This document shows, piece after piece, positions 29,045-38,008 of a stretch of 64,000 nt of DNA. Origin of the DNA: an uncultured Lachnospiraceae bacterium (GTDB taxonomy: Bacteria > Bacillota > Clostridia > Lachnospirales > Lachnospiraceae); contig CADADA010000018.1 of the NCBI GenBank assembly GCA_902786515.1, positions 16,287-80,286 on the forward strand, in the 5' to 3' direction. Both the position numbers and the translations under genes were made by a program. The first letter of the stretch is position 1. Each line of letters begins with the position of its first letter. Under the pieces are notes generated by a model. It did no database searches and was not told the DNA's origin. It was given only the letters and a program-made list of their open reading frames with translations.

Positions 29045-29755
29045 TTGAGAAAAATCGCTATTATACCTGCCAGAAGTGGCTCGAAAGGTTTAAAGGATAA
29101 AAATATAAAGCTGCTAAATGGAAAGCCTTTAGTTGCATATACCATTGAAGCGGCATTGCAATCAGGCATTTTTGACATAGTGCATGTTTCTACTGATTCG
29201 GAAATGTATGCAAGGATCGGAAGGGAGCATGGGGCGGATGTCCCGTTTTTAAGGGATGCAGGTAATTCTGGCGATTCTTCTTCTTCATGGGATGTTGTTA
29301 GGGAGGTTCTCTCAAAATATGAAAGTGTTGGTGAAACATTTGATGTATGTGTGTTATTGCAGCCGACTTCACCGATGAGAAATTCTGTGAATATTCAGGA
29401 GGCATATAAACTATTTACCGAAAAAAATGCAAAATCTCTTTCGAGTGTGACAGAAGTTGATCATCCTGTGCAGTGGTGTTTTCGCTTAAATGAATCACAT
29501 TCCATGGAAGAATTTTCAAAATCGCCTTACAAGGATAGCAGAAGGCAGGAATTGGAAAAGAATTATAGAGAAAATGGTGCCATTTATATTGTGAAAACGG
29601 AGGATATCTGTAATCCTGAGTTTGAGTTTTACACACCTGAATGTTTTGCTTATGTAATGGATAGAAGCAGAAGTATTGACATAGACACTATGCAAGACTT
29701 TTTGATTGCAGAAGTGTTGATGGGAATGGAGGAACGAGTGAATGAACTTGAGTAA
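29045..29755 (+). CDS. legF: CMP-legionaminic acid synthetase (LegF/NeuA-like)
   Basis: IIPARSGSKGLKDKNI is the nucleotide-binding start of CMP-nonulosonate cytidylyltransferases, followed by VSTDSEMYA, LQPTSPMRN and ENGAIYIVK. A TTG at 29045 is proposed as start: AAGGAG lies 10 bases before it, while the in-frame GTG at 29036 touches the binding site. About 236 residues, normal for the family. It overlaps legI by 14 bases. Confidence 0.86.
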   Translation: MRKIAIIPARSGSKGLKDKNIKLLNGKPLVAYTIEAALQSGIFDIVHVSTDSEMYARIGREHGADVPFLRDAGNSGDSSSSWDVVREVLSKYESVGETFDVCVLLQPTSPMRNSVNIQEAYKLFTEKNAKSLSSVTEVDHPVQWCFRLNESHSMEEFSKSPYKDSRRQELEKNYRENGAIYIVKTEDICNPEFEFYTPECFAYVMDRSRSIDIDTMQDFLIAEVLMGMEERVNELE

Positions 29756-30746
29756 ATGCTTAATCATAGCCGAGGCGGGAGTGAATCACAACGGCAGACT
29801 GGATATCGCTTTACAGTTGTGTGATGCTGCAAAAAAAGCAGGTGCAGATGTTGTGAAATTTCAGACATGGAAGACAGAAAATTTAATTACAGGTAGTGTG
29901 GAGCAGGCGCAGTATCAGATGAAAAATACCGGTATTCAGGAATCTCAATTTGATATGCTGAAAAAACTTGAACTTTCTTATGATGATTTTAAAATTATAA
30001 AGAAGCATTGTGATGAAATCGGTATTATATTTGCATCAACCGCTGATGAACCTGAGAGTCTGGATTTTCTTGTTGAGCTGGGAATCCCTTTCATCAAGGT
30101 AGGCTCAGGGGATATTGGAAATGTTTCTTTTTTACGTTATATTGGAAGTAAAAAACTTCCGGTTATTCTTAGTACCGGAATGAGTTCGTTGGGAGATGTG
30201 GATATTTCTATTAATGCACTTAGAGATGGTGGAGCGACAGATATTACCGTGTTGCATTGTACCACCAACTATCCATGTCCATATGAGGATGTGAACTTGA
30301 GAGCAATGCTGACACTTAGGGACGCCTTTCATTTGCCGGTAGGATACTCAGATCATACTATCGGAAGGGATGTTGCAGTTTCGGCCGTCACTTTGGGAGC
30401 ACAAATTATTGAGAAACATTTTACATTGGATTGCTCCATGGAAGGACCTGATCATCTTGCAAGCACTGAACCTGATGAATTTGCCGAAATGATTAAGTCT
30501 ATTCGTATAGTGGAATCATGTCTGGGGGATGGCATAAAGACTCCGACAAAAGCGGAGAAAGACATTTTAAAAGTCGTTACTAAAAGGATTGTTGCAAAGC
30601 AAAGTATAGCAAAAGGGGAAAAATTCACCGAAGATAATATATGCGTAAAACGTAACGATGTTGGAGCACTGGCAAAAGAGTGGGATTTACTGCTTGGGAA
30701 AATGGCAGATAGGGAATATGGGGAGGACGAAGGGGTTGTGTTGTGA
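29742..30746 (+). CDS. legI: Legionaminic/sialic acid synthase (LegI/NeuB-like)
   Basis: 334 residues. IIAEAGVNHNGRLDIAL and ADVVKFQTWKTENLI open the TIM-barrel NeuB domain; STGMSSLGDV, HCTTNYPCPYEDVN and GYSDHTIG are conserved active-site segments. The C-terminal 60 residues (KRIVAKQSIAKGEKFTEDNI) are the SAF/antifreeze-like domain. It condenses phosphoenolpyruvate with a 2,4-diacylamino-6-deoxymannose. This is the last gene of the operon; no clear terminator follows. Confidence 0.9.
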   Translation: MNLSKCLIIAEAGVNHNGRLDIALQLCDAAKKAGADVVKFQTWKTENLITGSVEQAQYQMKNTGIQESQFDMLKKLELSYDDFKIIKKHCDEIGIIFASTADEPESLDFLVELGIPFIKVGSGDIGNVSFLRYIGSKKLPVILSTGMSSLGDVDISINALRDGGATDITVLHCTTNYPCPYEDVNLRAMLTLRDAFHLPVGYSDHTIGRDVAVSAVTLGAQIIEKHFTLDCSMEGPDHLASTEPDEFAEMIKSIRIVESCLGDGIKTPTKAEKDILKVVTKRIVAKQSIAKGEKFTEDNICVKRNDVGALAKEWDLLLGKMADREYGEDEGVVL

Positions 30747-31121
30747 TAGCTTTAATTAATGTATTAGATATTGATAATGACAGATTCATTAACTTTTAGA
30801 AAATATACTATGATAGTATATCGTACATGAATGTCAGCAGAGTAAGGGAAAAAAGAAAAAATAGCAGTATTGATAACGTTATTCTCGGTATTTCACATAC
30901 TGAGGTCGGAATTAAAGTAGAAAACCTATTGTTCTAAAAAGATTTGAATATACAATATAGGAAAATACCCTGTGTTTTGATAAGCTCCTCAACCTGGCAA
31001 GATTGATAAATCTGGATATGAAGATATATTGTGTTATAATTCTATACCCATCTGAGATTTGGTAATTTACTATCTGAGTGGAAAAAGGTGTTTTATTGGG
31101 TAATGACGGAAATGAAAAAAA
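30747..31121. other. Gene-free stretch with one short perfect hairpin
   Basis: No open frame or recognisable gene fragment was found. It holds one compact palindrome (ATATACTA, 3-base loop, TAGTATAT at 30803-30821), which could form a small hairpin about 55 bases after legI but has no T-tract. The base composition is A+T-rich and similar to decayed flanking DNA. Confidence 0.4.
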
Positions 31122-31259
31122 TACTCATTTGAGTTTTATGATTTTACAGAAGATGAGATTGCAAAAAATTGCTGTTATTATCAGGATGCGGCACATCTTA
31201 ATTGTGCAGGAGCATTAAAATTTACGAACAAATTGAAAAAAATAATAAACTTAACGTAA
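31122..31259 (+). pseudogene. C-terminal remnant of an SGNH/DltD-like hydrolase
   Basis: A short frame (preceded by a stop at 31113) reads FYDFTEDEIAKNCCYYQ, then DAAHLNCAGALKFTNKL, ending in TAA at 31259. The D-x2-HLN-x2-GA-x-KF pattern is the catalytic Asp-His end of SGNH/DltD-type esterases often found with surface-polysaccharide genes. Only the last 40 or so residues survive, so this is a relic that marks the decayed edge of the glycan locus. Confidence 0.5.
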
Positions 31260-31401
31260 ACGCGGAATAACAGCCCGTTCCATAAATTACTCTTTTTATG
31301 AGATAAACAATTTACATAGAGTTGAATGTTTCCTTGATTACATTCTTGATATAGAGCATTTTACTCTAAAGTATGATTGAGAACGGAGTTGATATACTCA
31401 A

Positions 31402-32800
31402 ATGGATTACCCTCAAAACTTATCAAAATCAGTCAGGCATTGGTTCGATTTGATTCAGCAATGCCGTGCTAGTTGAAAGTCTGATCGCCAGTGGTTAATT
31501 AAAAACAACATCAGATCTTCATCGTTTTATTATCATATAAAACGCCTTCGTGAAAAAACTTGTAAAATACCGATGAGTTCTTTTGCACGAGGCGTTGAAA
31601 TACACGAAGTTGTTCCACTTATGATTAATGAGGATTTGCCACTTCCAAAAAGCGAGTCTGTTGTTTCTGGCACAGTTGCTGCTTTTAATGAAGTTGTACT
31701 ACGTTTCACAATTCAGAGTGTAACGGAGGAAATAACCAATCAGGCAACGTAGTCAGTGATTCATAATACATTATCTTCGTAGCGAAGCCTGTTTTAGACG
31801 ATATCTGGGGAATTTTCCCATTTTACTGTGTGACCGGTTTATCCTAATGTTGGAATAAAAAGGAACGACGGACATGCGACGCAACATTGATGAATTAATG
31901 GGGATTATCCGAGATACTTATCAAATGGATCCTAATGCACATGCTCTTTATCTTTTTTGCGGAAGAAACACTCTCAAGGCATTATACTTTGATAAAGGGT
32001 TTAAGGGGCTTCCTCATTACAGAATGGAAACCGATTTCAAATAACTTGGTACCAGAAATCTGAGAGAAACGCTGGCAAACTGGTGTATTCTTGCTACCCA
32101 AAAGTATTTATTTTCCGCTTTTTAACAGGCAACATAAAAAACTGTTAAAACAAGATATCATTCACGCTGACGAGACAACCTGTCAAGTGTTACGTGAAGA
32201 TGGCAAGGAAGCACAGTCAACTTCCTATATGTGGATTTATTCCAATGAAACAGATGGTTTTCCCGGGATTGTTTTATATGATTACCAACTGAAAAGAGGT
32301 GGCGCATATCCGCAGGAATTCCTGAGTGGTTTTCGCGGGAAACTACAGTGTGATGGTTATCAAGGCTACAATAAAGTAGAGGCTGTTCAGTTAATCTGCC
32401 GTAGTGCACATGCCAGAAGAAAGTTTTATGAAGCACTTCCGGCAGAGAAGAAGAAAACCATTAAGTTGCTGGATGTGAATTCCAACGAAACAATCAAGGA
32501 GCTTGAGATTCCTCAGAAAGACCTTGAAAAATACATTCGTGCTGAAATAGGAGTGGCTTATTTCAATAAACTCTTTTATCTGGAGAGAACCTATAAAGAT
32601 TTATTTACTGAAAAGCGGCAGGCAAAGCGCATGGAACAGAAAGTTCCAATCTGGAAAACTTTTTCAGCTGGCTCGGGACATTACATCCAACAAATGGGAG
32701 CAGACTCGAGAAAGAGGTGAACTATGCCAAAAATCACAAAGACACGTTGCAAGGGTACCTACAAGACGGAGGTTGTGAACTATCTAATAGCAAAGCTGAG
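31402..32800 (+). mobile_element. Degenerate IS66-family element
   Basis: Three broken genes in the IS66 order. At 31402-31752 an accessory gene resembling IS66 orf1 (WFDLIQQCRA, stop, then SSSFYYHIKRLREKTCKIP). At about 31871-32044 a shortened orf2 (TnpB-like: DMRRNIDELMGIIRDTY, ALYLFCGRNTLKALYF). From 32091 the transposase. Internal stops and deletions in all three make the element immobile. Terminal inverted repeats were not identified. It separates the glycan locus from the CRISPR island. Confidence 0.75.
32091..32800 (+). pseudogene. IS66 transposase (TnpC) fragment
   Basis: The frame to 32720 encodes the catalytic core of an IS66 transposase: DIIHADETTCQVLRE with the first catalytic Asp, then LQCDGYQGYNKV with the second, and CRSAHARRKFYEAL. 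The N-terminal leucine-zipper and zinc-finger part is gone. After a frameshift near 32700 the homology continues in another frame (VNYAKNHKDTLQGYL, then GGCELSNSKAE) to about 32800, covering the region around the last catalytic Glu (SKAE). Non-functional. Confidence 0.75.
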
Positions 32801-32899
32801 TGTTATAGCTATAAAATTTTATCCGAAATATACTGGGCTTTCCTGTCCGTCGATTGACGGTTGTAATGACCATAAATATATAGGAAGGAGACGGTAACA

Positions 32900-33862
32900 G
32901 TGAACACAAAAGTTATAAATTTGAGAAAACCTTTATTAGAGCAACTGTTAAATAATGCAATTTTAAATTCAATGAGTTGGGCTATGGACAATTGTTGTAA
33001 AAGACCACAAGAACCAGATTATATAGCTGCAATGTCATTAAAATTCCCAAAAGATTTGTTTAAAATTCTACAGTTGACTTTTCTGAATGAAGAGTTTTCA
33101 GTAACAGGAGTGTACTGTCACCAGAAGCCGATTGTGGATATTAACGAAGTTAAAAGACCGGAATTAGGAGATTTATTATTAGTATATATTGGGGAAGATT
33201 ACAAACGAAAAAAAATAATGAACTCACTTCTGTTACAGGCAAAAATAACAAATACGCTGGAAAAAGAAATATCATCAAATGAATATCATCAATTAAAATT
33301 ATACACGGAATGGCCTGAATTTACATATCATAGAGCTGGATGCTTAAATGGGATTAGAAGAAATATTTTTCCCAAAACAATCACAGATGGAGCACAATAT
33401 TTGTTAATTGATGACAATCCTTATACTAATGGAATGGATGGAGATATAGAAAAATTTCCAATGGGTTGTGCTATACCTGGTAGTATATTGATGTGCAATG
33501 ATAGTTTCTCTAATGAAATAATAAATTTTTTAAAGTTTAAATCAGGAAGAATTTGTGATGTTGATTATCATAATACAAAAGATGAATGGTCAAAAATGAT
33601 TTGGGATTTATTAAGAATTTCATGTGGGCAGTTTTCAAAGAGAAAAAATGCAGGTTTATACAGGTTTCCTAGAAAAAATGAATGCAAACGTTTTTATACA
33701 AAACATATGGAAGAAGAATCAATTATTTATGATTTACTTCAAGAAGGTGAAAATATTGATTCAGATGGTGAAACGGGGGTGTCAGTTATCATTATAGAAA
33801 ATAACCATTTTAGAAATAATTATGATGGTGGGCGTGAATGGGATTATTTTAATTATAATTAA
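32900..33862 (+). CDS. Unknown protein of the CRISPR island, possibly nuclease fold
   Basis: 320 residues from a GTG with AAGGAG 9 bases upstream. No family was recognised. The segment ELGDLLLVYIGED followed about 15 residues later by LLLQAKI has the spacing of a PD-(D/E)XK-like core (Asp, then Q-x-K), which would make it a nuclease-like protein; this is a weak motif. The C-terminal half has SWAMDNC-type Cys and several acidic stretches. It lies directly upstream of cas6 in the same direction with a 69-base gap, so it may be an accessory protein of the type III system. Confidence 0.5.
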   Translation: MNTKVINLRKPLLEQLLNNAILNSMSWAMDNCCKRPQEPDYIAAMSLKFPKDLFKILQLTFLNEEFSVTGVYCHQKPIVDINEVKRPELGDLLLVYIGEDYKRKKIMNSLLLQAKITNTLEKEISSNEYHQLKLYTEWPEFTYHRAGCLNGIRRNIFPKTITDGAQYLLIDDNPYTNGMDGDIEKFPMGCAIPGSILMCNDSFSNEIINFLKFKSGRICDVDYHNTKDEWSKMIWDLLRISCGQFSKRKNAGLYRFPRKNECKRFYTKHMEEESIIYDLLQEGENIDSDGETGVSVIIIENNHFRNNYDGGREWDYFNYN

Positions 33863-33931
33863 TGAACGGGTACATTCACTAATATTCTTTATGTAATGGT
33901 AATGAATGCGTTAAAAGAATGAGCTAAAGAA

Positions 33932-34675
33932 ATGAAATATGCTTTGCGATTTCGGACAGAAACACCGTTACAGCTTCCGGTAAATTATAATAAGATTTTG
34001 CAGGCAGCAATCTTGAACTGGCTGCAAAATCAAGAAGCTACGGTTTTTTTGCACGATGTAGGGTATGAACATCATCATAGAAAGTATAAACTGTATACTT
34101 TTTCTGATATCCGCGGAGAATACCGGTATTTGGAAAAAGTTCGTAGGATAGAGTATTTGAATGAATTTTATATTTTTCTATCATTCTATTCAGATGATTA
34201 TGAGTGGATTGTTAATGATAATGTGAAAAACAAGAAACCGATTGTTTTTGGGACAAATGTTGTACCGTTGATAGATGCTATGGTGGCAGATGAGGTTTAT
34301 CAGTCATGCATAGTTGACACGGCATCCCCGATTACAGTTCATTCAACCTTTGAGAAACAAGATGGGAGGAAGATAACTCATTATTATGAACCTACAGAAA
34401 AAGGGTTTTCAGAAATGGTTCGCAATAATTTAATTAGAAAATATGTATCATATCATGGAGTCGAGCCAGAATCTGCTGACTTCTCAATCAAGCCGTATAA
34501 TTGTAAAAAACTAAGAAGAATTGATACAAGTTATGACAGAATAGTTATACGTGCATGGCGTGGAAGTTATGAAATTGATGGTTCGCCTGAATTAATCAAG
34601 ATGGCATTGCTGGCAGGGATTGGAGAGAGAAATGCTATAGGATTTGGTTGCGTTTTGCAACGAAAATTTCGGTAG
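33932..34675 (+). CDS. cas6: Cas6 pre-crRNA endoribonuclease, copy 1
   Basis: 247 residues. The C-terminal glycine-rich loop GIGERNAIGFGCVL is the Cas6 signature, and the N-terminal half is a ferredoxin-like fold beginning MKYALRFRTETPLQLP. Candidate catalytic histidines lie in EHHHRKYKLY near residue 50. Cas6 cuts the repeat RNA and leaves an 8-nt handle, which here would be ATTGAAAC. Apart from its last residues it is nearly identical to the copy at 43662: a one-base difference near the end makes this copy stop three codons earlier with a different C-terminus. Confidence 0.88.
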   Translation: MKYALRFRTETPLQLPVNYNKILQAAILNWLQNQEATVFLHDVGYEHHHRKYKLYTFSDIRGEYRYLEKVRRIEYLNEFYIFLSFYSDDYEWIVNDNVKNKKPIVFGTNVVPLIDAMVADEVYQSCIVDTASPITVHSTFEKQDGRKITHYYEPTEKGFSEMVRNNLIRKYVSYHGVEPESADFSIKPYNCKKLRRIDTSYDRIVIRAWRGSYEIDGSPELIKMALLAGIGERNAIGFGCVLQRKFR

Positions 34676-34685
34676 GTTGAGATAT

Positions 34686-34765
34686 AAGGAATTTATAAGG
34701 GTTCGTTTGATAATGCTGCTATAAGCCATGGCTTATCTGAATTTGTTCGGAGCAAAAATTTGTAG
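34686..34765 (+). pseudogene. Peptidase-like gene, remnant copy 0
   Basis: This 80-base stretch matches two separate parts of the peptidase-like gene at 38187: KGxYKGxFDNAA joined to AAISHGLSEFV. The join lies at a shared GCTGC, so about 600 bases between were probably lost by recombination at a short direct repeat. It stands just before the first CRISPR leader, as the full copies do. Confidence 0.6.
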
Positions 34766-34812
34766 GTGTTATGAAGAATATTCGCTGTAGCATGTTGTTA
34801 ATTACAAGGCAT

Positions 34813-35010
34813 AAAAAGTCGGTCAATCTATAATGCCGTAAATACAAAGAAAACTGAGTGTATATGTGGCTTAATAGCTCAAAAATGTGGTGAAAATGAC
34901 CAGATTTTAGAAGACATAAACCAAACGATCGACCGACTTTTTTGGCAAATATATTGAAAAAAAGGGGGTAATATGGTAGGATAGGTAATAGAAATGGCTT
35001 AAATACCGTT
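34813..35010 (+). promoter_or_regulatory. CRISPR leader 1
   Basis: A conserved block before the first array and, in nearly the same form, before arrays 2 and 3. It has AAAAAGTCGGTCAATC at 34813-34828 and its complement GATCGACCGACTTTTTT at 34927-34943, which could form a long-range stem ending in T6. Next come GAAAAAAAGGGGGTAATATG and TAGAAATGGCTTAAAT immediately before the first repeat. Confidence 0.6.
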
Positions 35011-35491
35011 GTTGATGCGATACTTATGAAGAATTGAAACTCTGTTTTTAATGCAAATTGATGCCTTGGACAACATTCAGTTTTTTTTGTTGATGCGATA
35101 CTTATGAAGAATTGAAACTAATGCAAGCCCGTCATCCTTTTGCACGCATGTTATTTTTTTTTTTCATAGAAAGTTGATGCGATACTTATGAAGAATTGAA
35201 ACTCTCCAAACTGATGAGGTGCTGTCACAATATCATAAATAGATACTTGTGTTGATGCGATACTTATGAAGAATTGAAACCTATCCATTAATCCTATATC
35301 TAAAAGACAATTAGATGCGTTGATGCGATACTTATGAAGAATTGAAACATAGTCCTATAGTTACTCTTTTTTTGCCTCTAGATTCTAGTCTTTTTTGTTG
35401 ATGCGATACTTGTGAAGAATTGAAACTGAATTCCATGCAGTACAGGGAATACGATCTAAACCATCCGTTGTTGATGCGATACTTATGAAGA
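35011..35491 (+). CRISPR. CRISPR array 1 (6 spacers)
   Basis: Six full 30-nt repeats (GTTGATGCGATACTTATGAA..., ending ATTGAAAC) start at 35011, 35089, 35173, 35251, 35319 and 35397. The sixth has one A-to-G change. A seventh starting at 35470 matches for only 22 bases and has lost the ATTGAAAC end, marking the trailer side. Spacers are 48, 54, 48, 38, 48 and 43 bases, long and variable as in type III arrays. Transcription is rightward, judged from the ATTGAAAC handle and the leader on the left. Confidence 0.97.
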
Positions 35492-35551
35492 GTGTTATTA
35501 GACGAAATATATGATTATTTAAGCGAAGTATCAGAAGGGATTAGGTTGAAA

Positions 35552-35634
35552 ATGTTTGTAATTTTAAAATATGATGTTAATAATCGCAGAGTTTCTAAGG
35601 TGCGTAAAATCTGTCTGAAATATCTTACTCATTT
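35552..35634 (+). pseudogene. cas2 5' fragment 1
   Basis: Encodes the first 27 or so residues of Cas2 (MFVILKYDVNNRRVSKVRKI) nearly identical to the intact gene at 39870, then departs from it at LTH and continues as unrelated sequence. It is placed the same distance after the degenerate last repeat as the intact gene. A truncated duplicate. Confidence 0.75.
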
Positions 35635-36041
35635 AAAACGGAAAATGTTAGTGAAGCAATCAATCATATTCAAAAATTGTACGATATTTTTGAATGTGGC
35701 AATGTGTTTATAAGGAGAAAAAGAAATTTATGGAAGTTGGACGTGAGTCAATATTAGAAAGAACATCTAAACTGTTAACAAGAGATGATGGGAAGAAGTT
35801 TTTGAAAACAGATAGGTTGGATTGGATCAAGCAAATTTTGAAAGAGTCAGAGTATGAGATTATGAAAGAAACGTCACTATCTGTTATCTATAAAAAGAAG
35901 AATGTTGATGGAAGAAGATGATAATGTACATACAAAGATGCATCCTATACTATTGATAATATTTACTCAAATTCAAATGAAAAAATAGTAAAAAAAATGT
36001 TTGAAATTGCGAAGGATATACAAATTAAATTCATGGTAACT

Positions 36042-37247
36042 AGAGTGAGTTTACAAGTTACAAAGTTGAAACGTCAAGAAACGCTTAAACCGGCACTTTC
36101 TTGCGTTTATTAAACAAATACCTAACCGTTGTATTTTTTCTGAAGACCATAAGCAGCCTCAATCTGATCAGATAATTCATCCCCTGTTATAAAAGCCTCT
36201 ATCTTTTTCGGTTTTTTTACATCTCCATAAAAAGTTGATACTCTGTTGATACAATTCATTGACTTGAGATACTGGTTAATACTGCAATCAATTCCTTTTT
36301 CCTGTAGTTCTTTTCTGATAATTGCACAGAGTCTGTATGCCATAACACAAGTAAATATATGCACCGCGATTCTCTGATCAGTCCAGTGAAATATTGGTCT
36401 CACGGTAAGAAAATCTGTATCTTTCATTTGCTTAAATGAACTCTCTACATGCCAAGTGCTTCGATATGATGAAACAATTTGATAGTCTGTCAGATCATTC
36501 CTGTCAGTGAACAGAACTGTTTTCCCAAGCTGTTCGTCCTTTATCTTTTGCAGCTTCTGTTCCGAATCAGAAAATGTAAGCAAAACATGCTCATCCTTGG
36601 TTATAACTTCATATTCAAAGATATCATTCATATATTCTCTACAATTTAATACTTTTTCAACGGATTTTTTACACTTTGAACTGTAGGCTTTTTCCCTTTG
36701 GTTATCTCACCTTTGAAACGTTTTAAAAGTCTTCCTTGTATATCAAGAAGTTCATTTTTCGTTTTCTCAATATTAATGCATATTCCTTGCAACTGTCCTT
36801 TCTCAAGTTCAGGATTATGAACAATCAATGCGGTAACATCTCTTTCAAAAGCCTTTGTTTCTGTGCGATAAACAGTAAGGTTTCTGTATTTTTCACTTGC
36901 ATTGTCAGGGCATTCAAGTGGCATATATTTCTTTTTGTCAATGTTGTACAGTTGAGGTATCTGATTCTTTTTCAAACCACCTATATAGTGAAATTTCAGT
37001 TCTTCGTTTTCAAGCATGTCGAGATTATTATGAGAGTTATTGCCACGATCGAAAAATATAGTAATCTCAGCATCTTTCCCTAAAACATTACAAAAACGCT
37101 GTTTAAGCTGTTCCATCATTTCGGCAAATTGTTTGGAATCGCTACGATTTCCAGGATATGTTTCGGTAAACAACGGGATAGAATAATCCGGTGTAACCAG
37201 AAAAGCAAGTCCGACTGTCTTTAGGTCATTACGCTTAGCTTTAGAAT
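36042..37247 (-). mobile_element. Truncated IS4-superfamily (IS1634-like) element inside peptidase copy A
   Basis: The borders were set by comparison with the uninterrupted copy at 38187: peptidase sequence stops at about 36042 and resumes at about 37247, with about 4-10 target bases altered at the junction. The element carries a minus-strand transposase that lacks its N-terminal third, so its right end has been lost. No target duplication or paired terminal repeats could be made out. Confidence 0.65.
36122..37247 (-). pseudogene. IS1634-like DDE transposase, broken
   Basis: The first piece (36646 to about 37247) contains LKTVGLAFLVTPDYSIPLF, TETYPGNRSDSKQF and ITIFFDRGNN; the second (36122-36631) has SSYRSTWHVESSFKQMKD, the YREK-type motif with the catalytic Glu, and MAYRLCAIIRKEL. 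A frameshift and stop around 36632-36648 separate them, and the region with the first catalytic Asp is missing. Not active. Confidence 0.75.
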
Positions 37248-37577
37248 CCAAATGATTTCTTTGATAACATGGAAAGTGAAATACAAGATTACTATGATAA
37301 AAAACTTGAAGTAGCAGATACTGCTTATGAAGATGAATCAATCGAGTACGGCAAGTGTGAGAACTGTATTTCAGCTTTTTCTTTGTGTTTATCATCCTAT
37401 GATAATGATGATGATTATAACATGCATACAGATAAACCTGTAAAAAAAGAAATGCATTTAGTGAGTATATAGAAGCTGTCGCTGCTATAAGTCATGGTTT
37501 ATCTGAATTAGTTTGGAGCACAGATTTGTAGGTGATTTGAAGGAATCTGATGTAGCATGTTGTAGATTACAAGGCAT

Positions 37578-37845
37578 AAAAAAGTCGGTCAATCTATAAT
37601 GCCGTAAATACAATGAAAACTGAGTGTATATGTGGCTTAAGAGCTTAAAAATGTGATGAAAATGACAAGATTTACAACAAAAAGTCGGTCGGTCTCAGGA
37701 GAATTATGACAGATCCAAAAAAGTCAGAGTTTATGCGGATTTTAGAATACATAAATCAAATGATTGACCGACTTTTTTGGCAAATATATTGAAAAAATGG
37801 GGGTAATATGGTAGGATAGATAATAGAAATGGCTTAAATGCTGTT
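37578..37845 (+). promoter_or_regulatory. CRISPR leader 2
   Basis: Second copy of the leader block. It retains AAAAAAGTCGGTCAATC at the left, the complement GATTGACCGACTTTTTT at 37761-37777, the GGGGGTAATATG block and TAGAAATGGCTTAAAT before the repeat. It is longer than the other two because it also contains the small frame at 37706. Confidence 0.6.
37706..37792 (+). CDS. Small ORF in the CRISPR leader (28 aa)
   Basis: An ATG with AGGAGA 4 bases upstream opens a 28-codon frame, MTDPKKSEFMRILEYINQ plus MIDRLFWQIY. Its beginning (MTDSKKSEF) recurs at 44415 just after cas6 copy 2, and its end (ILEDINQTIDRLFWQIY) recurs in leader 1. These partial repeats suggest it was once a gene, or the start of one, lying between cas6 and the array. 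It may be a relic rather than an expressed peptide. Confidence 0.3.
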   Translation: MTDPKKSEFMRILEYINQMIDRLFWQIY

Positions 37846-37948
37846 GTTGATGCGATACTTATGAAGAATTGAAACACAAAATCTCCATATACCAAAAGCT
37901 TATTATCTGTATAAAATACATTTTTTGTTGATGCGATACTTATGAAGA
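37846..37948 (+). CRISPR. CRISPR array 2 (single spacer)
   Basis: One full 30-nt repeat at 37846-37875 identical to array 1, a 51-base spacer, and a degenerate terminal repeat from 37927 that matches 22 bases and then runs into the same cas2-flanking sequence as array 1. The array has therefore been reduced to, or never grew beyond, one spacer. Confidence 0.9.
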
Positions 37949-38008
37949 GTGTTATTAGATGATATATATGATTATTTAAGCGAAGTATCAGAAGGGGATA
38001 TATTGAAA

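Larger units (their letters stand above)
35730..37531 (+). pseudogene. Zinc-peptidase-like gene, copy A (deleted and interrupted by an IS)
   Basis: The 5' part (35730 to about 35915) and later parts match the copy at 38187. About 280 bases between NVD and EEDDN are missing, and an IS relic splits the gene at about 36042-37247. The 3' part resumes with NDFFDN at about 37248 and runs through EIQDYYDKKLEVADTAYEDE to the stop at 37531, again with frameshifts. Clearly non-functional; it shows that the unit was duplicated before decay. Confidence 0.75.

Noticed and set aside
36646..37395. Full-length reading of the minus-strand frame as one transposase
   Set aside because: The first 45-50 residues are antisense to the flanking peptidase gene, so the true transposase fragment starts only at about 37247.
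37846..37948. Treating array 2 as a chance repeat rather than an array
   Set aside because: It has a full leader, a perfect 30-nt repeat, a spacer of normal size and the same degenerate terminal repeat as the other arrays.
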